Below, one piece after another: positions 45,154 to 53,955 of a stretch of 64,000 nt of DNA. This DNA is from Ruegeria atlantica (lineage in GTDB: Bacteria; Pseudomonadota; Alphaproteobacteria; Rhodobacterales; Rhodobacteraceae), in assembly GCF_013033965.1 (NCBI RefSeq), contig NZ_WQFE01000003.1, positions 430,253 through 494,252 of the forward strand, in the 5' to 3' direction. Numbering within the stretch: the stretch's first letter is position 1; every line of letters starts with the position of its first letter. The notes beneath the pieces were generated by a model. The model had not been told where the DNA came from. It searched no databases and saw only the letters and a list, made by a program, of their open reading frames with translations. A program made the translations under genes and the position numbers.

Positions 45154-46245
45154 TTAATCGCTCGGAGGCAATTTGGAAACAACCTTTTTTAACGCCTCAA
45201 CGTCACGTGCCAATCGCGGCAGTCGACGTTGTGCTTTGTAAATGTCTGTATGCGTTTCCATTTTGATGCCCGGATAGCCCATAATCACACGCCCTTTGGG
45301 CACATTGGACAGGATCTTTGTGCCCCCGCCCGAAATCACGCCATCACCGATAAAGATGTTGTCCACGACGCCGGTCTGCCCGCCCAACACAACGTTGTTT
45401 CCAATCTCGACCGATCCGGACACGCCGGTTTGCCCACACAGCAGACAATCCTGTCCGACGCGTGTGTTGTGCCCGACGTGAACCAGGTTATCGAGTTTTG
45501 AGCCATTGCCGATACGCGTATTCCGAATTGTCCCATTGTCAACGGTGCAATTTGCGCCAACTTCGACATCGTCGCCGATCTCAACGGCACCCAGCGAATG
45601 GATACGAAGCCAACTTTGGGCGCGAACCTCACCCTGATCGCCCATGGTTTTGCGCGCGTTTTCGGCACCGGATACCTCGGGTGTTACAAAGCTGAACCCA
45701 TCTCCACCGATCCGCGCACCCGGTTGCGCAATGAAACGATCACCGATCTGAGCGCGAGCCCCGATACTCACCATCTCGCGCAGAACCGCGTCGTTCCCAA
45801 GAACGGCATCCATACCGATCACGCAATGAGGTCCGATGATCGCGCCTTTACCTATGCGCACACGCGCGCCAATGACTGCCAGCGGACCGATCGAAGCACC
45901 TTCACCGATCTCCGCCGTCGGGTCGATAACGGCCGAGGAGTGAATACCCGGCTCAACCCCCTGCCCGCGATCCAGCATCGCGGTGATCCCAGCCATCGCC
46001 ATGCGTGGGCGCGGCACGAAAATTGCGGCCTTAAGCCCCAAGGCTTGCCAATCCGCACCCTCCCACAGAACAGCAGCACGGGCTGCCCCCGCGCTGAGCG
46101 CATCTGCGTATTTCGGCGACATTGCCATTGCCAAATCTGACGGTCCGGCATCAGCCGGTTCTGCAGCACGCTCTATGGTGACGCTAAGATCGCCCTGGCT
46201 TTCCGCGCCCAAGGCTTCGGCGATTTGCTTAATAGTGTACTGCAT
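45154..46245 (-). CDS. lpxD: UDP-3-O-acylglucosamine N-acyltransferase
   Basis: Adds the N-linked 3-hydroxyacyl chain in lipid A synthesis. The 363-residue protein has the N-terminal uridine-binding domain (about residues 1-95), then a left-handed beta-helix of hexapeptide repeats (IGEGASIGPLAVIGARVRIG and so on), the catalytic histidine in LDNLVHVGHNTRVG, and a C-terminal helical segment. Normal lpxD genes sit in the bamA-fabZ-lpxA cluster; this copy is instead with an ACP and a ketosynthase, so it may be a second paralogue with another chain preference. Confidence 0.9.
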   Translation of the reverse strand: MQYTIKQIAEALGAESQGDLSVTIERAAEPADAGPSDLAMAMSPKYADALSAGAARAAVLWEGADWQALGLKAAIFVPRPRMAMAGITAMLDRGQGVEPGIHSSAVIDPTAEIGEGASIGPLAVIGARVRIGKGAIIGPHCVIGMDAVLGNDAVLREMVSIGARAQIGDRFIAQPGARIGGDGFSFVTPEVSGAENARKTMGDQGEVRAQSWLRIHSLGAVEIGDDVEVGANCTVDNGTIRNTRIGNGSKLDNLVHVGHNTRVGQDCLLCGQTGVSGSVEIGNNVVLGGQTGVVDNIFIGDGVISGGGTKILSNVPKGRVIMGYPGIKMETHTDIYKAQRRLPRLARDVEALKKVVSKLPPSD

Positions 46246-46281
46246 GACGGGCTTCCCGGATTTAGGACCTGCCCCCGGTGA

Positions 46282-47886
46282 TTACCCCTGAACGTCCGGC
46301 AGGGCCACCCCTGCTTTCTGCAGAGCATCCCAGATTTTCCGATCCCGGTCATACACATCGCGGCGATACTGGACGTCTCCCTTCGGGCCGATATAGGCCG
46401 TACGATAGATCAGGTGGACTGGAACGTGCTGTTCAAGTTGAACAGTTGTTTCCTTGCCCGTCGCCAGTATCCGCTGGAAGAATGCCTTCGGATTTTCTTC
46501 CTGCTTGGCCAAAAGCGCATAAGCGAAGTCAAATGGCTGCGCCAGACGAATACACCCGTGCGAGAACGCACGCGTTTCACGCGCAAACAGAGATTTCTGA
46601 GGCGTATCATGCAGATAGATGTTGTACTTGTTGGGGAACATGAACTTCACCAGCCCCAGCGCATTGCTTTTGCTGGGGGGTTGACGCATGGCAAATGGGA
46701 AATTCTTGGTGTTGAATTGAGTAAAATCAACCGCTCCACGGTTCACAAGACGGCCACTACGATCAGTGATCTGGATGTGACCGACGGCGTTCGGGTTTGA
46801 CTGCAGCTTTGGCAGATATTCCTTGGTGATGATCGAGCGCGGCACATACCAACTTGGGTTGATGACCATATGCTCCATCTCGTCCGAGAACTCGGGGCTG
46901 CGTCGGTCATGCACGTTCTTGCCAATCACGGCACGGGTTTCAAAGGTGACCAGGCCATCGTCCACGATCTTTGCTGAAAAATCCGCCTGATTCACCAGAA
47001 TGTGCCGCTCACCCCGTTCGCGCGGCAACCAACGCTCGCGTTCCAGTGCAACATACACGGCCTTCAACCGCTCGGACGCCGTTCGGTTCAACTCGGCGAT
47101 GGTCCCCTGACCGGCGACACCGTCTGGGGCCAGGCCATGCGATTGTTGAAAATCCTTGACGGCAGCAAGCATCGCTTCATCGAAATCGGGGCTAGCCGTT
47201 GGTTTGAGATACCCCATAGTAATCAATCTGTTACGCAGCTTAATTACATTGGGACCGGCATCGCCGTATTCCAGCTTGTCCGCGGGCACACCAGCGCCCC
47301 AGCCGCCTTGGTTTACCAAAGCCTCCAGCGCGATTTTCTGCTTCATCAACGCGCGGTATTGAGTGGACTGCGGTGCCAGCTGATCAAAATACGCGTCACC
47401 CTCGGCAGCAAGCAGGCCCTGCAAATGATCATCGGCCGAACGGCGCGACACTTTGCGGACCAGCCCATCGTCGATCTGAGAAGGACGCAATGCGCCCGAG
47501 TACAGATCATTTGCGTATCTGACAAACGCCTTGCTCAGCGCGATTTCAACCGCACCCAAATCCCGCAGCGATCTGGCGTCCTGCATCTGTGACACAATCG
47601 ACTGAACGTCATAGGCCCCTTCAGGCAAACCATGCAGCTTCGTGGACGATAACGCCTTAACCAACCGCGCCCTGCGGGCCTCGTGCTCAGGCGTGTCGCC
47701 GACCCAGACCGGCGCAAACGCGTTGGAACGATAAAACTCAGCAAGGCCCGATCCGGCGGGCGCAAACTCGGCCACAGCCATCTGGAAGGCCGTCCCAGGT
47801 GCAGACTGGGCACTTGCCACAGAGGCTGACGCCGAAACACAAGCGGCGAAGATAAGACTTTTAGGCAACCGATAAAATGCTCGCAT
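46282..47886 (-). CDS. YcbB-type L,D-transpeptidase
   Basis: A 534-residue secreted enzyme that makes 3-3 peptidoglycan cross-links. After a signal peptide (KSLIFAACVSASASVASA) there is a helical domain, a peptidoglycan-binding repeat (AGPNVIKLRNRLITMGYL...DFQQSHGLAPDG), and the YkuD domain with HDTPQKSLFARETRAFSHGCIRL carrying the catalytic Cys-His. The ATG at 47886 is preferred; the 28-residue upstream extension from 47970 is highly basic and would displace the signal peptide. Divergent from the M15-type peptidase gene. Confidence 0.92.
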   Translation of the reverse strand: MRAFYRLPKSLIFAACVSASASVASAQSAPGTAFQMAVAEFAPAGSGLAEFYRSNAFAPVWVGDTPEHEARRARLVKALSSTKLHGLPEGAYDVQSIVSQMQDARSLRDLGAVEIALSKAFVRYANDLYSGALRPSQIDDGLVRKVSRRSADDHLQGLLAAEGDAYFDQLAPQSTQYRALMKQKIALEALVNQGGWGAGVPADKLEYGDAGPNVIKLRNRLITMGYLKPTASPDFDEAMLAAVKDFQQSHGLAPDGVAGQGTIAELNRTASERLKAVYVALERERWLPRERGERHILVNQADFSAKIVDDGLVTFETRAVIGKNVHDRRSPEFSDEMEHMVINPSWYVPRSIITKEYLPKLQSNPNAVGHIQITDRSGRLVNRGAVDFTQFNTKNFPFAMRQPPSKSNALGLVKFMFPNKYNIYLHDTPQKSLFARETRAFSHGCIRLAQPFDFAYALLAKQEENPKAFFQRILATGKETTVQLEQHVPVHLIYRTAYIGPKGDVQYRRDVYDRDRKIWDALQKAGVALPDVQG

Positions 47887-48241
47887 GGGATGACCCTGAT
47901 TATTCAATACTTTGCGCGTTCTGAGGCGCGTTCTGAACGAATATGGTTTTCGGCTGGACCTTTTGTCCATTCACAAATACATCAATTTGAACCATCTATC
48001 CGAGCCTGATGCGCGTTTGCATCGGCCGCGCAGCGCCAACGGCTAAATTCCTCAATATTATACCGATTTGCATCACCTGCGCAAAAAATCGCCGAAAATT
48101 CCCCCTTGAAAAGATGAATGTGAAAGATTTCTTGGCTGCCTTTTCGGACTGTGTCATAAATCCCGCATCTGGGATGGGAAAAAATTAAGATCGCGCGCGT
48201 AACATCGTGTGCAGGCAGGAACAGTACGGGACGAAACAAAA
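47887..48241. other. Divergent promoter region of the two cell-wall genes
   Basis: A 355-base gap between the two divergent peptidoglycan genes. It holds a tandem 11-base repeat GCGCGTTCTGA (47914-47924 and 47926-47936) just upstream of the L,D-transpeptidase start, AT-rich stretches, and no coding frame. The repeat could be a regulator site. Confidence 0.4.
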
Positions 48242-48811
48242 ATGACCACGAGCAGTACATCGGGTTTAACCCGGCGTGCCCTACTGGGCGCATTCGCGGC
48301 AACAGCAGTTGTAGCAGCACCGACTTATTCCAATGCAGCAGGTTTTTTGCGCGGCAGCGGTGATATCCGCCGCATTCGCATGTATTCAGGTCGTACCGGC
48401 GAACGGATCGATATGATCTATTGGGTGGACGGCAAATACATCAAAGATGCAGTCAAAGAAGTGAACCACTTCATGCGCGACTGGCGTACGGACCAGAGCA
48501 AGTCCATGGACCTGCGCACCATCGACATCATGGCGGCCTCTCACAACCTGCTGGACGTGAACGAACCCTACACGCTTTTGTCCGGCTACCGTTCCCCTCA
48601 AACTAATGCAATGCTGCGATCGCGTTCGCGCCGCGTGGCCAAGAACTCGTTGCACATGAAAGGCCAGGCTGCCGACTTGCGCCTGTCCTCCCGTTCCGTT
48701 TCTCAGATGGCTAAAGCGGCCATGTCCTGCCGCGCTGGTGGCGTTGGCAAATATTACCGCTCGAACTTTGTCCATATGGATTGCGGTGAGGTTCGCAGCT
48801 GGGGCGGCTAA
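48242..48811 (+). CDS. DUF882 / M15-type peptidase, Tat-exported
   Basis: A 189-residue protein with a Tat-like signal (LTRRALLGAFAATAVVAAP) and a zinc peptidase fold as in MepK/YcbK. The zinc ligands are visible as H138 and D145 in SLHMKGQAADLR and H178 in FVHMD, with LLSGYRSPQTNAMLR shared with D-Ala-D-Ala carboxypeptidases. Relatives cleave peptidoglycan cross-links. The ATG at 48242 is preceded by GGGACG; an in-frame ATG-less extension upstream is not needed. It is divergent from the L,D-transpeptidase, whose 3-3 bonds MepK-type enzymes cleave. Confidence 0.88.
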   Translation: MTTSSTSGLTRRALLGAFAATAVVAAPTYSNAAGFLRGSGDIRRIRMYSGRTGERIDMIYWVDGKYIKDAVKEVNHFMRDWRTDQSKSMDLRTIDIMAASHNLLDVNEPYTLLSGYRSPQTNAMLRSRSRRVAKNSLHMKGQAADLRLSSRSVSQMAKAAMSCRAGGVGKYYRSNFVHMDCGEVRSWGG

Positions 48812-48838
48812 AAGTCCCGCTATCTGTTTAGCAACAAC

Positions 48839-48867
48839 GAGCGCCCTTGGGCGCTCTTTGTTTTTTT
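48839..48867 (+). terminator. Terminator after the M15-type peptidase
   Basis: GAGCGCC (48839-48845) and GGCGCTC (48849-48856) with a short loop, followed by TTTGTTTTTTT. Confidence 0.88.
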
Positions 48868-49092
48868 ACGCCCCAATCACATATTTTACCCAAAAATGAG
48901 CTTGCCGACCATCGCACCGTTCGAACCGGAAATTGGTCGATCGAAGGCGTTCTCACGACATCAAAACCATCCTTCTATCGAAAAAACGCACCGTATTTTC
49001 CTGTACATGTTTGGGACACGAGAAAAACTTGAACGATATTGAAAGGGGTATTTCCAAAAAAGAGGTATACTGAGACGGTAGGGTAGAGAGTA

Positions 49093-49269
49093 ATGATTTC
49101 GGTTGTCGCCAATATCGTAGCGTTTTTTTTGTTGGGTGCCGCGCTTTATTTGGCATACCACGCCGGTTCGTTTCGACGAGAATTCAAGAATACTAAAAAC
49201 CCACCCCCGGTGGTTGTGTTTTCCATCGTAGTAGCATTCGCTGCCTATTTAATAATGGTGCTGATTTAG
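49093..49269 (+). CDS. Small two-helix membrane protein
   Basis: A 58-residue frame, MISVVANIVAFFLLGAALYL at the N-terminus, a basic loop (FRREFKNTKNPPP), then VVVFSIVVAFAAYLIMVLI. It predicts two membrane segments with the basic loop between them, favouring loop-in topology. TAGAGAG lies 5-11 bases before the ATG, and a TATACT -10-like element lies at about 49066. Too short and lacking motifs to name, but the hydrophobic/basic pattern is strong evidence that it is real. Confidence 0.6.
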   Translation: MISVVANIVAFFLLGAALYLAYHAGSFRREFKNTKNPPPVVVFSIVVAFAAYLIMVLI

Positions 49270-49494
49270 TTGCTCATTCAGCATCCAGACATCTGTTTTG
49301 ACAATCCATCAAGCGCCGGACGGAAAGCTCATCAATCTAACAATAGAACTTTGGGGAACGTTAAATCCTGCCAGAGCTCAGGCATGGTTCCGCGATCACT
49401 GCAAAAAAGTCTTCAATTCCGCGGAGAAGCTAAAAAAGACCTGTGGCCCCGGAAGCGCAACACGGAACAGCATGCCAGCGACTCTGTTCAGAAA

Positions 49495-49571
49495 TGGCGC
49501 ACCTGAGAGGATTCGAACCTCTGGCCTCTGCCTTCGGAGGGCAGCGCTCTATCCAACTGAGCTACAGGTGC
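49495..49571 (-). tRNA. tRNA-Arg, anticodon CCG
   Basis: Read on the minus strand, GCACCTG (acceptor) pairs with CAGGTGC before discriminator G and an encoded CCA. The D arm is GCTCAGTTGGATAGAGC, the anticodon stem CTGCC/GGCAG holds loop CTCCGAA with anticodon CCG (decodes CGG), and the T arm contains GTTCGAATC. All arms fold as a canonical class I tRNA. It is about 65 bases downstream of sufS on the same strand. Confidence 0.95.
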
Positions 49572-49637
49572 CTTGGCCGTTAGCTAACCTTGTTCCGATC
49601 CGGGCGCAACTGCAAATCCACCCGGAACGGACAGGTT

Positions 49638-50858
49638 TCATGCAAACAGATCGTGTGCCAATTCCAGAGCGTCGATGAGTATGTCGACTTCATCCGTGGT
49701 GTTGTACAAACCGAAGCTTGCACGGCAAGTCGCAGTGACACCGTAGAAATCCATAAGCGGTCCGGCGCAGTGGTGACCAGCACGGACGGCCACACCTTTC
49801 TTGTCCAGAATGGTCGAGACATCATGCGCGTGCCCTGCCCCATCCAGCGTAAAGCTGAAAATCGCGGCCTTGTCGGGGCGCGTGCCCTGAACCTGCAACC
49901 AGTTCAGACCGGTCAGTTTTTGCATCGCATAGTCGCGCAGATCGGCTTCGTGCGCGGCGATGTTTTCCATCCCCAGATCCATCATGTAATCCAGCGCAAC
50001 ACCCAAACCGATGGTCTGGACAATACCGGGTGTTCCGGCCTCAAACTTCATTGGCGGATCGTTGTAGATCACCTGATCCTTGCTGACCTCTTTGATCATG
50101 TCGCCACCGCCGATGAAGGGGCGCATCTCGGCCATGCGTTCGGATTTGATGTAAATCGCACCCGACCCCGAAGGGCCATAAAGCTTGTGCCCGGTGATTG
50201 CATAGAAATCGCAGCCGATATCGGCGACATTGACGGGCATGTGCACGGCGCCTTGGCTGCCATCAACCAACACCGGTACGCCCTTCGCGTGCGCGCCTTC
50301 TGTGATCGCTTTGACGTCGACCACCGTGCCCAACACGTTCGAACACTGCGTTACCGCAACCAGCTTAGTTTTGGGGCCGATTGCGTCGATCACCGCCTGC
50401 GGATCCAGCCCGCCGTCGGCGTCGACATCGACCCATTTCAGGACAACGCCCTGACGTTCGCGCAGGAAATGCCAGGGGACAATATTTGCGTGGTGTTCCA
50501 TCACGCTCAGCACGATCTCATCCCCGGCCTGCATGCGCGGCATGGCCCAGCCATAGGCGACCAGATTGATCCCTTCGGTCGTGCCTGAGTTCAAGACGAT
50601 CTCATCCTCGCCCCCCGCGCCAAGAAAACGAGCGATGGTTCCCCGGACGGACTCGTATTTCTCGGTCGCCAGATTGGACAGAAAATGCAGGCCACGATGA
50701 ACGTTCGCGTATTCTTCGGAGTAAGCCCGCGTCACCGCATCGATAACGGCCTGCGGTTTTTGTGCCGATGCACCATTGTCCAGATAGGTCAACGGCTTGC
50801 CGTTTACTTCCCGAGACAGGATCGGAAAGTCCGAGCGGATTTTCTGCACGTCATACAT
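49638..50858 (-). CDS. sufS: SufS-type cysteine desulfurase
   Basis: PLP enzyme that draws sulfur from cysteine for Fe-S cluster assembly. The 406-residue group II desulfurase has the PLP lysine in YAITGHKLYGPSGSG and the active cysteine in RAGHHCAGPLMDF. It is the last protein gene of the suf run, 13 bases after the Yip1 gene. A second, group I-type desulfurase is encoded near the start of the same operon, so the two may serve different steps. Confidence 0.95.
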   Translation of the reverse strand: MYDVQKIRSDFPILSREVNGKPLTYLDNGASAQKPQAVIDAVTRAYSEEYANVHRGLHFLSNLATEKYESVRGTIARFLGAGGEDEIVLNSGTTEGINLVAYGWAMPRMQAGDEIVLSVMEHHANIVPWHFLRERQGVVLKWVDVDADGGLDPQAVIDAIGPKTKLVAVTQCSNVLGTVVDVKAITEGAHAKGVPVLVDGSQGAVHMPVNVADIGCDFYAITGHKLYGPSGSGAIYIKSERMAEMRPFIGGGDMIKEVSKDQVIYNDPPMKFEAGTPGIVQTIGLGVALDYMMDLGMENIAAHEADLRDYAMQKLTGLNWLQVQGTRPDKAAIFSFTLDGAGHAHDVSTILDKKGVAVRAGHHCAGPLMDFYGVTATCRASFGLYNTTDEVDILIDALELAHDLFA

Positions 50859-50871
50859 GGTCTTCTATTCC

Positions 50872-51438
50872 CTATACGGGGCCGCCGGGCGTTAATGCGA
50901 GGACAAAGGGCACTGCGATCAGAGCAGACAACACGATGACCCCGAAGGATTTAGCAAGCGAACCGAACTGGTGTGCTTCATTCAAAAAATGAAGCGTGAC
51001 GTAAAGACTGATTATTGCTGTGGCCAGTAAAAACATCAGCATCAAAAACGGCAGCACAATTGCGGCGACCAGCGTGATCATCATCGCTGCGATCTGAAGG
51101 TATTGCAGCCAGATCGTCAGTGTCAGGATGTCATCGAACGTTGCACGGCCACCCAGAAACCGACCCACGAACAGGAAGGCCCCGACGCTCAGCATCATGG
51201 CGCCGGCAGATCGGATCAAACCCAGAAACACAGGCTCTGGTGTGGGTACGGGTTCGCCAGCAGGGACCGGGATCAAATGATCAATGCCCAGTTGCACAAG
51301 GCCATTCAGCACCACTGCCAGAAAGAACGCCAGCCACAAAACCTCGCGCCCTGGACGCATATCCAAAAGTCGCCGGGCCGCCTGGGCCGGGTTTGTCAGG
51401 GTCAGTATCGCAAGATCGACAAAGCCAGTGGGATTCAT
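50872..51438 (-). CDS. Yip1-domain membrane protein 2 in suf operon
   Basis: A 188-residue protein with about five hydrophobic segments and the start MNPTGFVDLAILTLTNPAQA typical of bacterial Yip1-family proteins. The ATG at 51438 overlaps the stop of the preceding Yip1 gene by 4 bases. A longer frame that reads on from 51807 is a different-phase artefact of the upstream gene. The pairing with its neighbour in a fixed spot between sufD and sufS suggests a role tied to iron or cluster assembly at the membrane, but no function is known. Confidence 0.78.
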   Translation of the reverse strand: MNPTGFVDLAILTLTNPAQAARRLLDMRPGREVLWLAFFLAVVLNGLVQLGIDHLIPVPAGEPVPTPEPVFLGLIRSAGAMMLSVGAFLFVGRFLGGRATFDDILTLTIWLQYLQIAAMMITLVAAIVLPFLMLMFLLATAIISLYVTLHFLNEAHQFGSLAKSFGVIVLSALIAVPFVLALTPGGPV

Positions 51439-51920
51439 TCTTGCTGCCTTTGTGCTTGTCTGAGACCTGCCAGCCAGAACCACAGGAAGACTGCGAACCA
51501 GACAATCCCCACGATTGTCAGGGCCGGGCCAGACCCTATGAAACCGGCGACCAAACCATTCAAAAGGACCAGAGGCGTCGAGGACAACAGCGCCCAAAAC
51601 AGCGCCAACCGTGCGCCATAGGACGTTCCCTGACCGCCGACCAGACGGGCGGCACCATATGAAACAAATGCCAGCAGGTAGAAAAACAGCGGCAAGATAA
51701 AGACAGTGCCCATCAGGGCACCACCCATCAACATATCCAGCTCCAGCCCTTCTATGTGCGCGCGCCGCGCAAGGCCGGGCAGCTGAGCGATGAATGCCAC
51801 GACACAAAAGGCCATGACAAACACCAGCGCCCTGTCCTCGCGCGGGCCAAGGTCAAGAAGCCGCCGCACGACCCGTCCCGGCCCCCGATAGGTGGCCACG
51901 ATATCCGCGGTCAAAGGCAT
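51435..51920 (-). CDS. Yip1-domain membrane protein 1 in suf operon
   Basis: A 161-residue protein with four or five hydrophobic segments. The N-terminal TADIVATYRGPGRVVRRLLD resembles the start of its downstream neighbour (phe/arg-rich amphipathic stretch before the first membrane segment), so the two are likely paralogues. Its start overlaps the sufD stop by one base (TGATG), so it is translated together with the cluster-assembly proteins. Function unknown. Confidence 0.78.
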   Translation of the reverse strand: MPLTADIVATYRGPGRVVRRLLDLGPREDRALVFVMAFCVVAFIAQLPGLARRAHIEGLELDMLMGGALMGTVFILPLFFYLLAFVSYGAARLVGGQGTSYGARLALFWALLSSTPLVLLNGLVAGFIGSGPALTIVGIVWFAVFLWFWLAGLRQAQRQQE

Positions 51921-53200
51921 CAGATATGCCGCGACAACCAGCCTTCTAGGCGGTTCACGATGGCCTCGGCCAATGCCGCATCTTCGATCTCATCGACCGC
52001 TTCGGCCAGAAATGCCAGCGTCAGCATGTTGGTGGCGTCCTTCACTGGCACGCCACGTGAGCGAAGGTAGAACAGCGCCGTCTCGTCAATCGCGCCCGAG
52101 GTCGATCCGTGCGAACACGCAACATCGTCTGCATAGATTTCAAGCTCGGGTTTGGCGAGAAACTGGCTGTCGTCATCCAGAAGCAAAGATTGGCTGATCT
52201 GATAACCGTCTGTCTTCTGTGCACCTTCCTTGACCAGGATTTTGCCCTGGAAAACGCCGGTCGCACCGTTGCGCAAGACTTTCTTGAACACCTGACGGCT
52301 TTCGCAGTTTACCGCGTCATGCGTGACGAAAACCGTGTCATCATGGTGGAAATCGCCATCGCCAACACACGCACCCGCCACATGGGCGACCGCATCATCA
52401 CCGGTCAGTTCGACGACTTGCTCGTTGCGGGTCAGAATGCCGTTCACCGTAAGCGTGAAGGATTTATAGACAGATTCCTGCCCCAGACGCGTGAACATGT
52501 GTGTCGCGGCGCGGCGTTCGTGATCCCTGCCCTGTGCGCGAACGTGATGCAAAATGCCGCCATCGGCGATGTCGATCTCCATGCACTTATTGAAACGCGA
52601 CGCGGCTGGTCCGTTTTCGAGGATCGTCACCTCTGCACCGCTTTCAACGCGGATGATGTGATGCAGCATCGCGTCAGAGGTTTCAGACGCATGGCGATAA
52701 ATCAGGCTGATCGGCTTCGACGGCTTACCGGTCACATGGATTGCGACACCGTCCGCAGCAAAAGCTGTATTCAAAGCCGCCAAAGGCCGTTGTACTGGAG
52801 ATTGCCCACGCGCTTCGAGGACGCCATACAGCTCTTTAGCCCAATGGATATCCTTGCAGCAGATGTCCTCGATCCGGTCGATGCTGACGCCTTCCAGTTC
52901 CAGATCATCCGAGTCCTCGGCGCTAAATACACCGTCGATGAAAACGATCTTCAATCGATCCAGATTGCCAAACAGCAGCGGCTCGTCCGAATTGAACAGC
53001 GCAGCACGTGGCGCTTCGGGCGAAATCAGCGTGTCGGGACGCGTGTATTTCCAGTACTCGTCGCGCCGACCCGGCAGACCCATTTCCAGCACACGCGCCA
53101 GCGCGTCTTCACGCGCAGCCCGGGTACAACCGGCGTCGGGCATGGTCAACGTGGCCAGCCGCGCTTCGGTCGCGGTTTGTTTTACTTCGGGCAGCGCCAT
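51920..53200 (-). CDS. sufD: Fe-S assembly scaffold subunit SufD
   Basis: A 426-residue protein that partners SufB and the SufC ATPase. The C-terminal half holds the beta-helix and the conserved block LEIYADDVACSHGSTSGAIDETALFYLRSRGVP, plus an extensive acidic/basic helix. As expected for SufD, the cysteine-rich motif of SufB is missing. The start overlaps the sufC stop by one base. Confidence 0.95.
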   Translation of the reverse strand: MALPEVKQTATEARLATLTMPDAGCTRAAREDALARVLEMGLPGRRDEYWKYTRPDTLISPEAPRAALFNSDEPLLFGNLDRLKIVFIDGVFSAEDSDDLELEGVSIDRIEDICCKDIHWAKELYGVLEARGQSPVQRPLAALNTAFAADGVAIHVTGKPSKPISLIYRHASETSDAMLHHIIRVESGAEVTILENGPAASRFNKCMEIDIADGGILHHVRAQGRDHERRAATHMFTRLGQESVYKSFTLTVNGILTRNEQVVELTGDDAVAHVAGACVGDGDFHHDDTVFVTHDAVNCESRQVFKKVLRNGATGVFQGKILVKEGAQKTDGYQISQSLLLDDDSQFLAKPELEIYADDVACSHGSTSGAIDETALFYLRSRGVPVKDATNMLTLAFLAEAVDEIEDAALAEAIVNRLEGWLSRHI

Positions 53201-53955
53201 CAGTTCACCTCGGCCAGGATGTCGGCATAACCGTTGTTTTCAACTTCCAGCGCCAGATCAGGACCACCGGTTTTCACGATCCGACCATCTGCCATGATGT
53301 GCACGACGTCGGGTTTGATGTGGTCCAGCAGACGCTGATAGTGGGTGATCACCAGGAAACCACGGCCTTCGTCCCGCAGCGCGTTGACACCTTCGGCCAC
53401 CAGCTTCATCGCATCAACGTCCAGACCCGAGTCGGTCTCGTCCAGGATGCACATCTTGGGTTCCAGCATCGCCATCTGCAGGATTTCGTTGCGCTTCTTC
53501 TCACCACCCGAGAAGCCAACGTTTACCGGACGCTTGAGCATGTCTGCGTCAATCTTCAGTGATTTCGCCTTGGCACGCACTTCCTTCAGGAAGTCCGCTG
53601 CCGAAAGCTCTTCTTCACCGCGCGCCTTACGTTGTGCGTTCACGGCCGTGCGCAGGAAGGTCATGTTACCAACGCCCGGGATCTCAACCGGGTACTGGAA
53701 TGCCAGAAAGATGCCGGCAGCAGCGCGTTCTTCCGGCTCCATTTCCAACAGGTCCGCACCTTCCAATGTGGCCGAACCCTCGGTCACTTCATACCCATCA
53801 CGACCCGACAGAACATAGCTGAGCGTCGACTTGCCCGAACCGTTCGGCCCCATGATCGCGTGCACTTTTCCAGCCTCAACCGTCAGATCGACACCTTTGA
53901 GGATTTGCTTTTCTTCTTCCTCAAGTTTCACGTGCAGGTTTTTGATTTCAAGCAT
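53200..53955 (-). CDS. sufC: Fe-S assembly ATPase SufC
   Basis: ABC-type ATPase of the SufBCD complex, 251 residues. Walker A is GPNGSGKSTLSYVLSG, the signature is FSGGEKKRNEILQMAML and Walker B is MCILDETDSGLDVDAM. The start lies 8 bases inside the end of the pyruvyl-transferase-like gene, so that gene is translationally coupled to it. Confidence 0.97.
   Translation of the reverse strand: MLEIKNLHVKLEEEEKQILKGVDLTVEAGKVHAIMGPNGSGKSTLSYVLSGRDGYEVTEGSATLEGADLLEMEPEERAAAGIFLAFQYPVEIPGVGNMTFLRTAVNAQRKARGEEELSAADFLKEVRAKAKSLKIDADMLKRPVNVGFSGGEKKRNEILQMAMLEPKMCILDETDSGLDVDAMKLVAEGVNALRDEGRGFLVITHYQRLLDHIKPDVVHIMADGRIVKTGGPDLALEVENNGYADILAEVN

Noticed and set aside
49298..49678. Plus-strand frame of 126 codons crossing the tRNA gene
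   Set aside because: Its middle part is the well-known false peptide from the antisense of tRNA-Arg (PERIRTSG...), and it runs on into the sufS 3' end. The first ~60 codons might be a gene remnant, but nothing supports it.
51439..51807. N-terminal extension of the second Yip1 protein
   Set aside because: This frame is out of phase with the real upstream Yip1 gene on the same strand; the ATG at 51438 with a 4-base overlap is the natural start.
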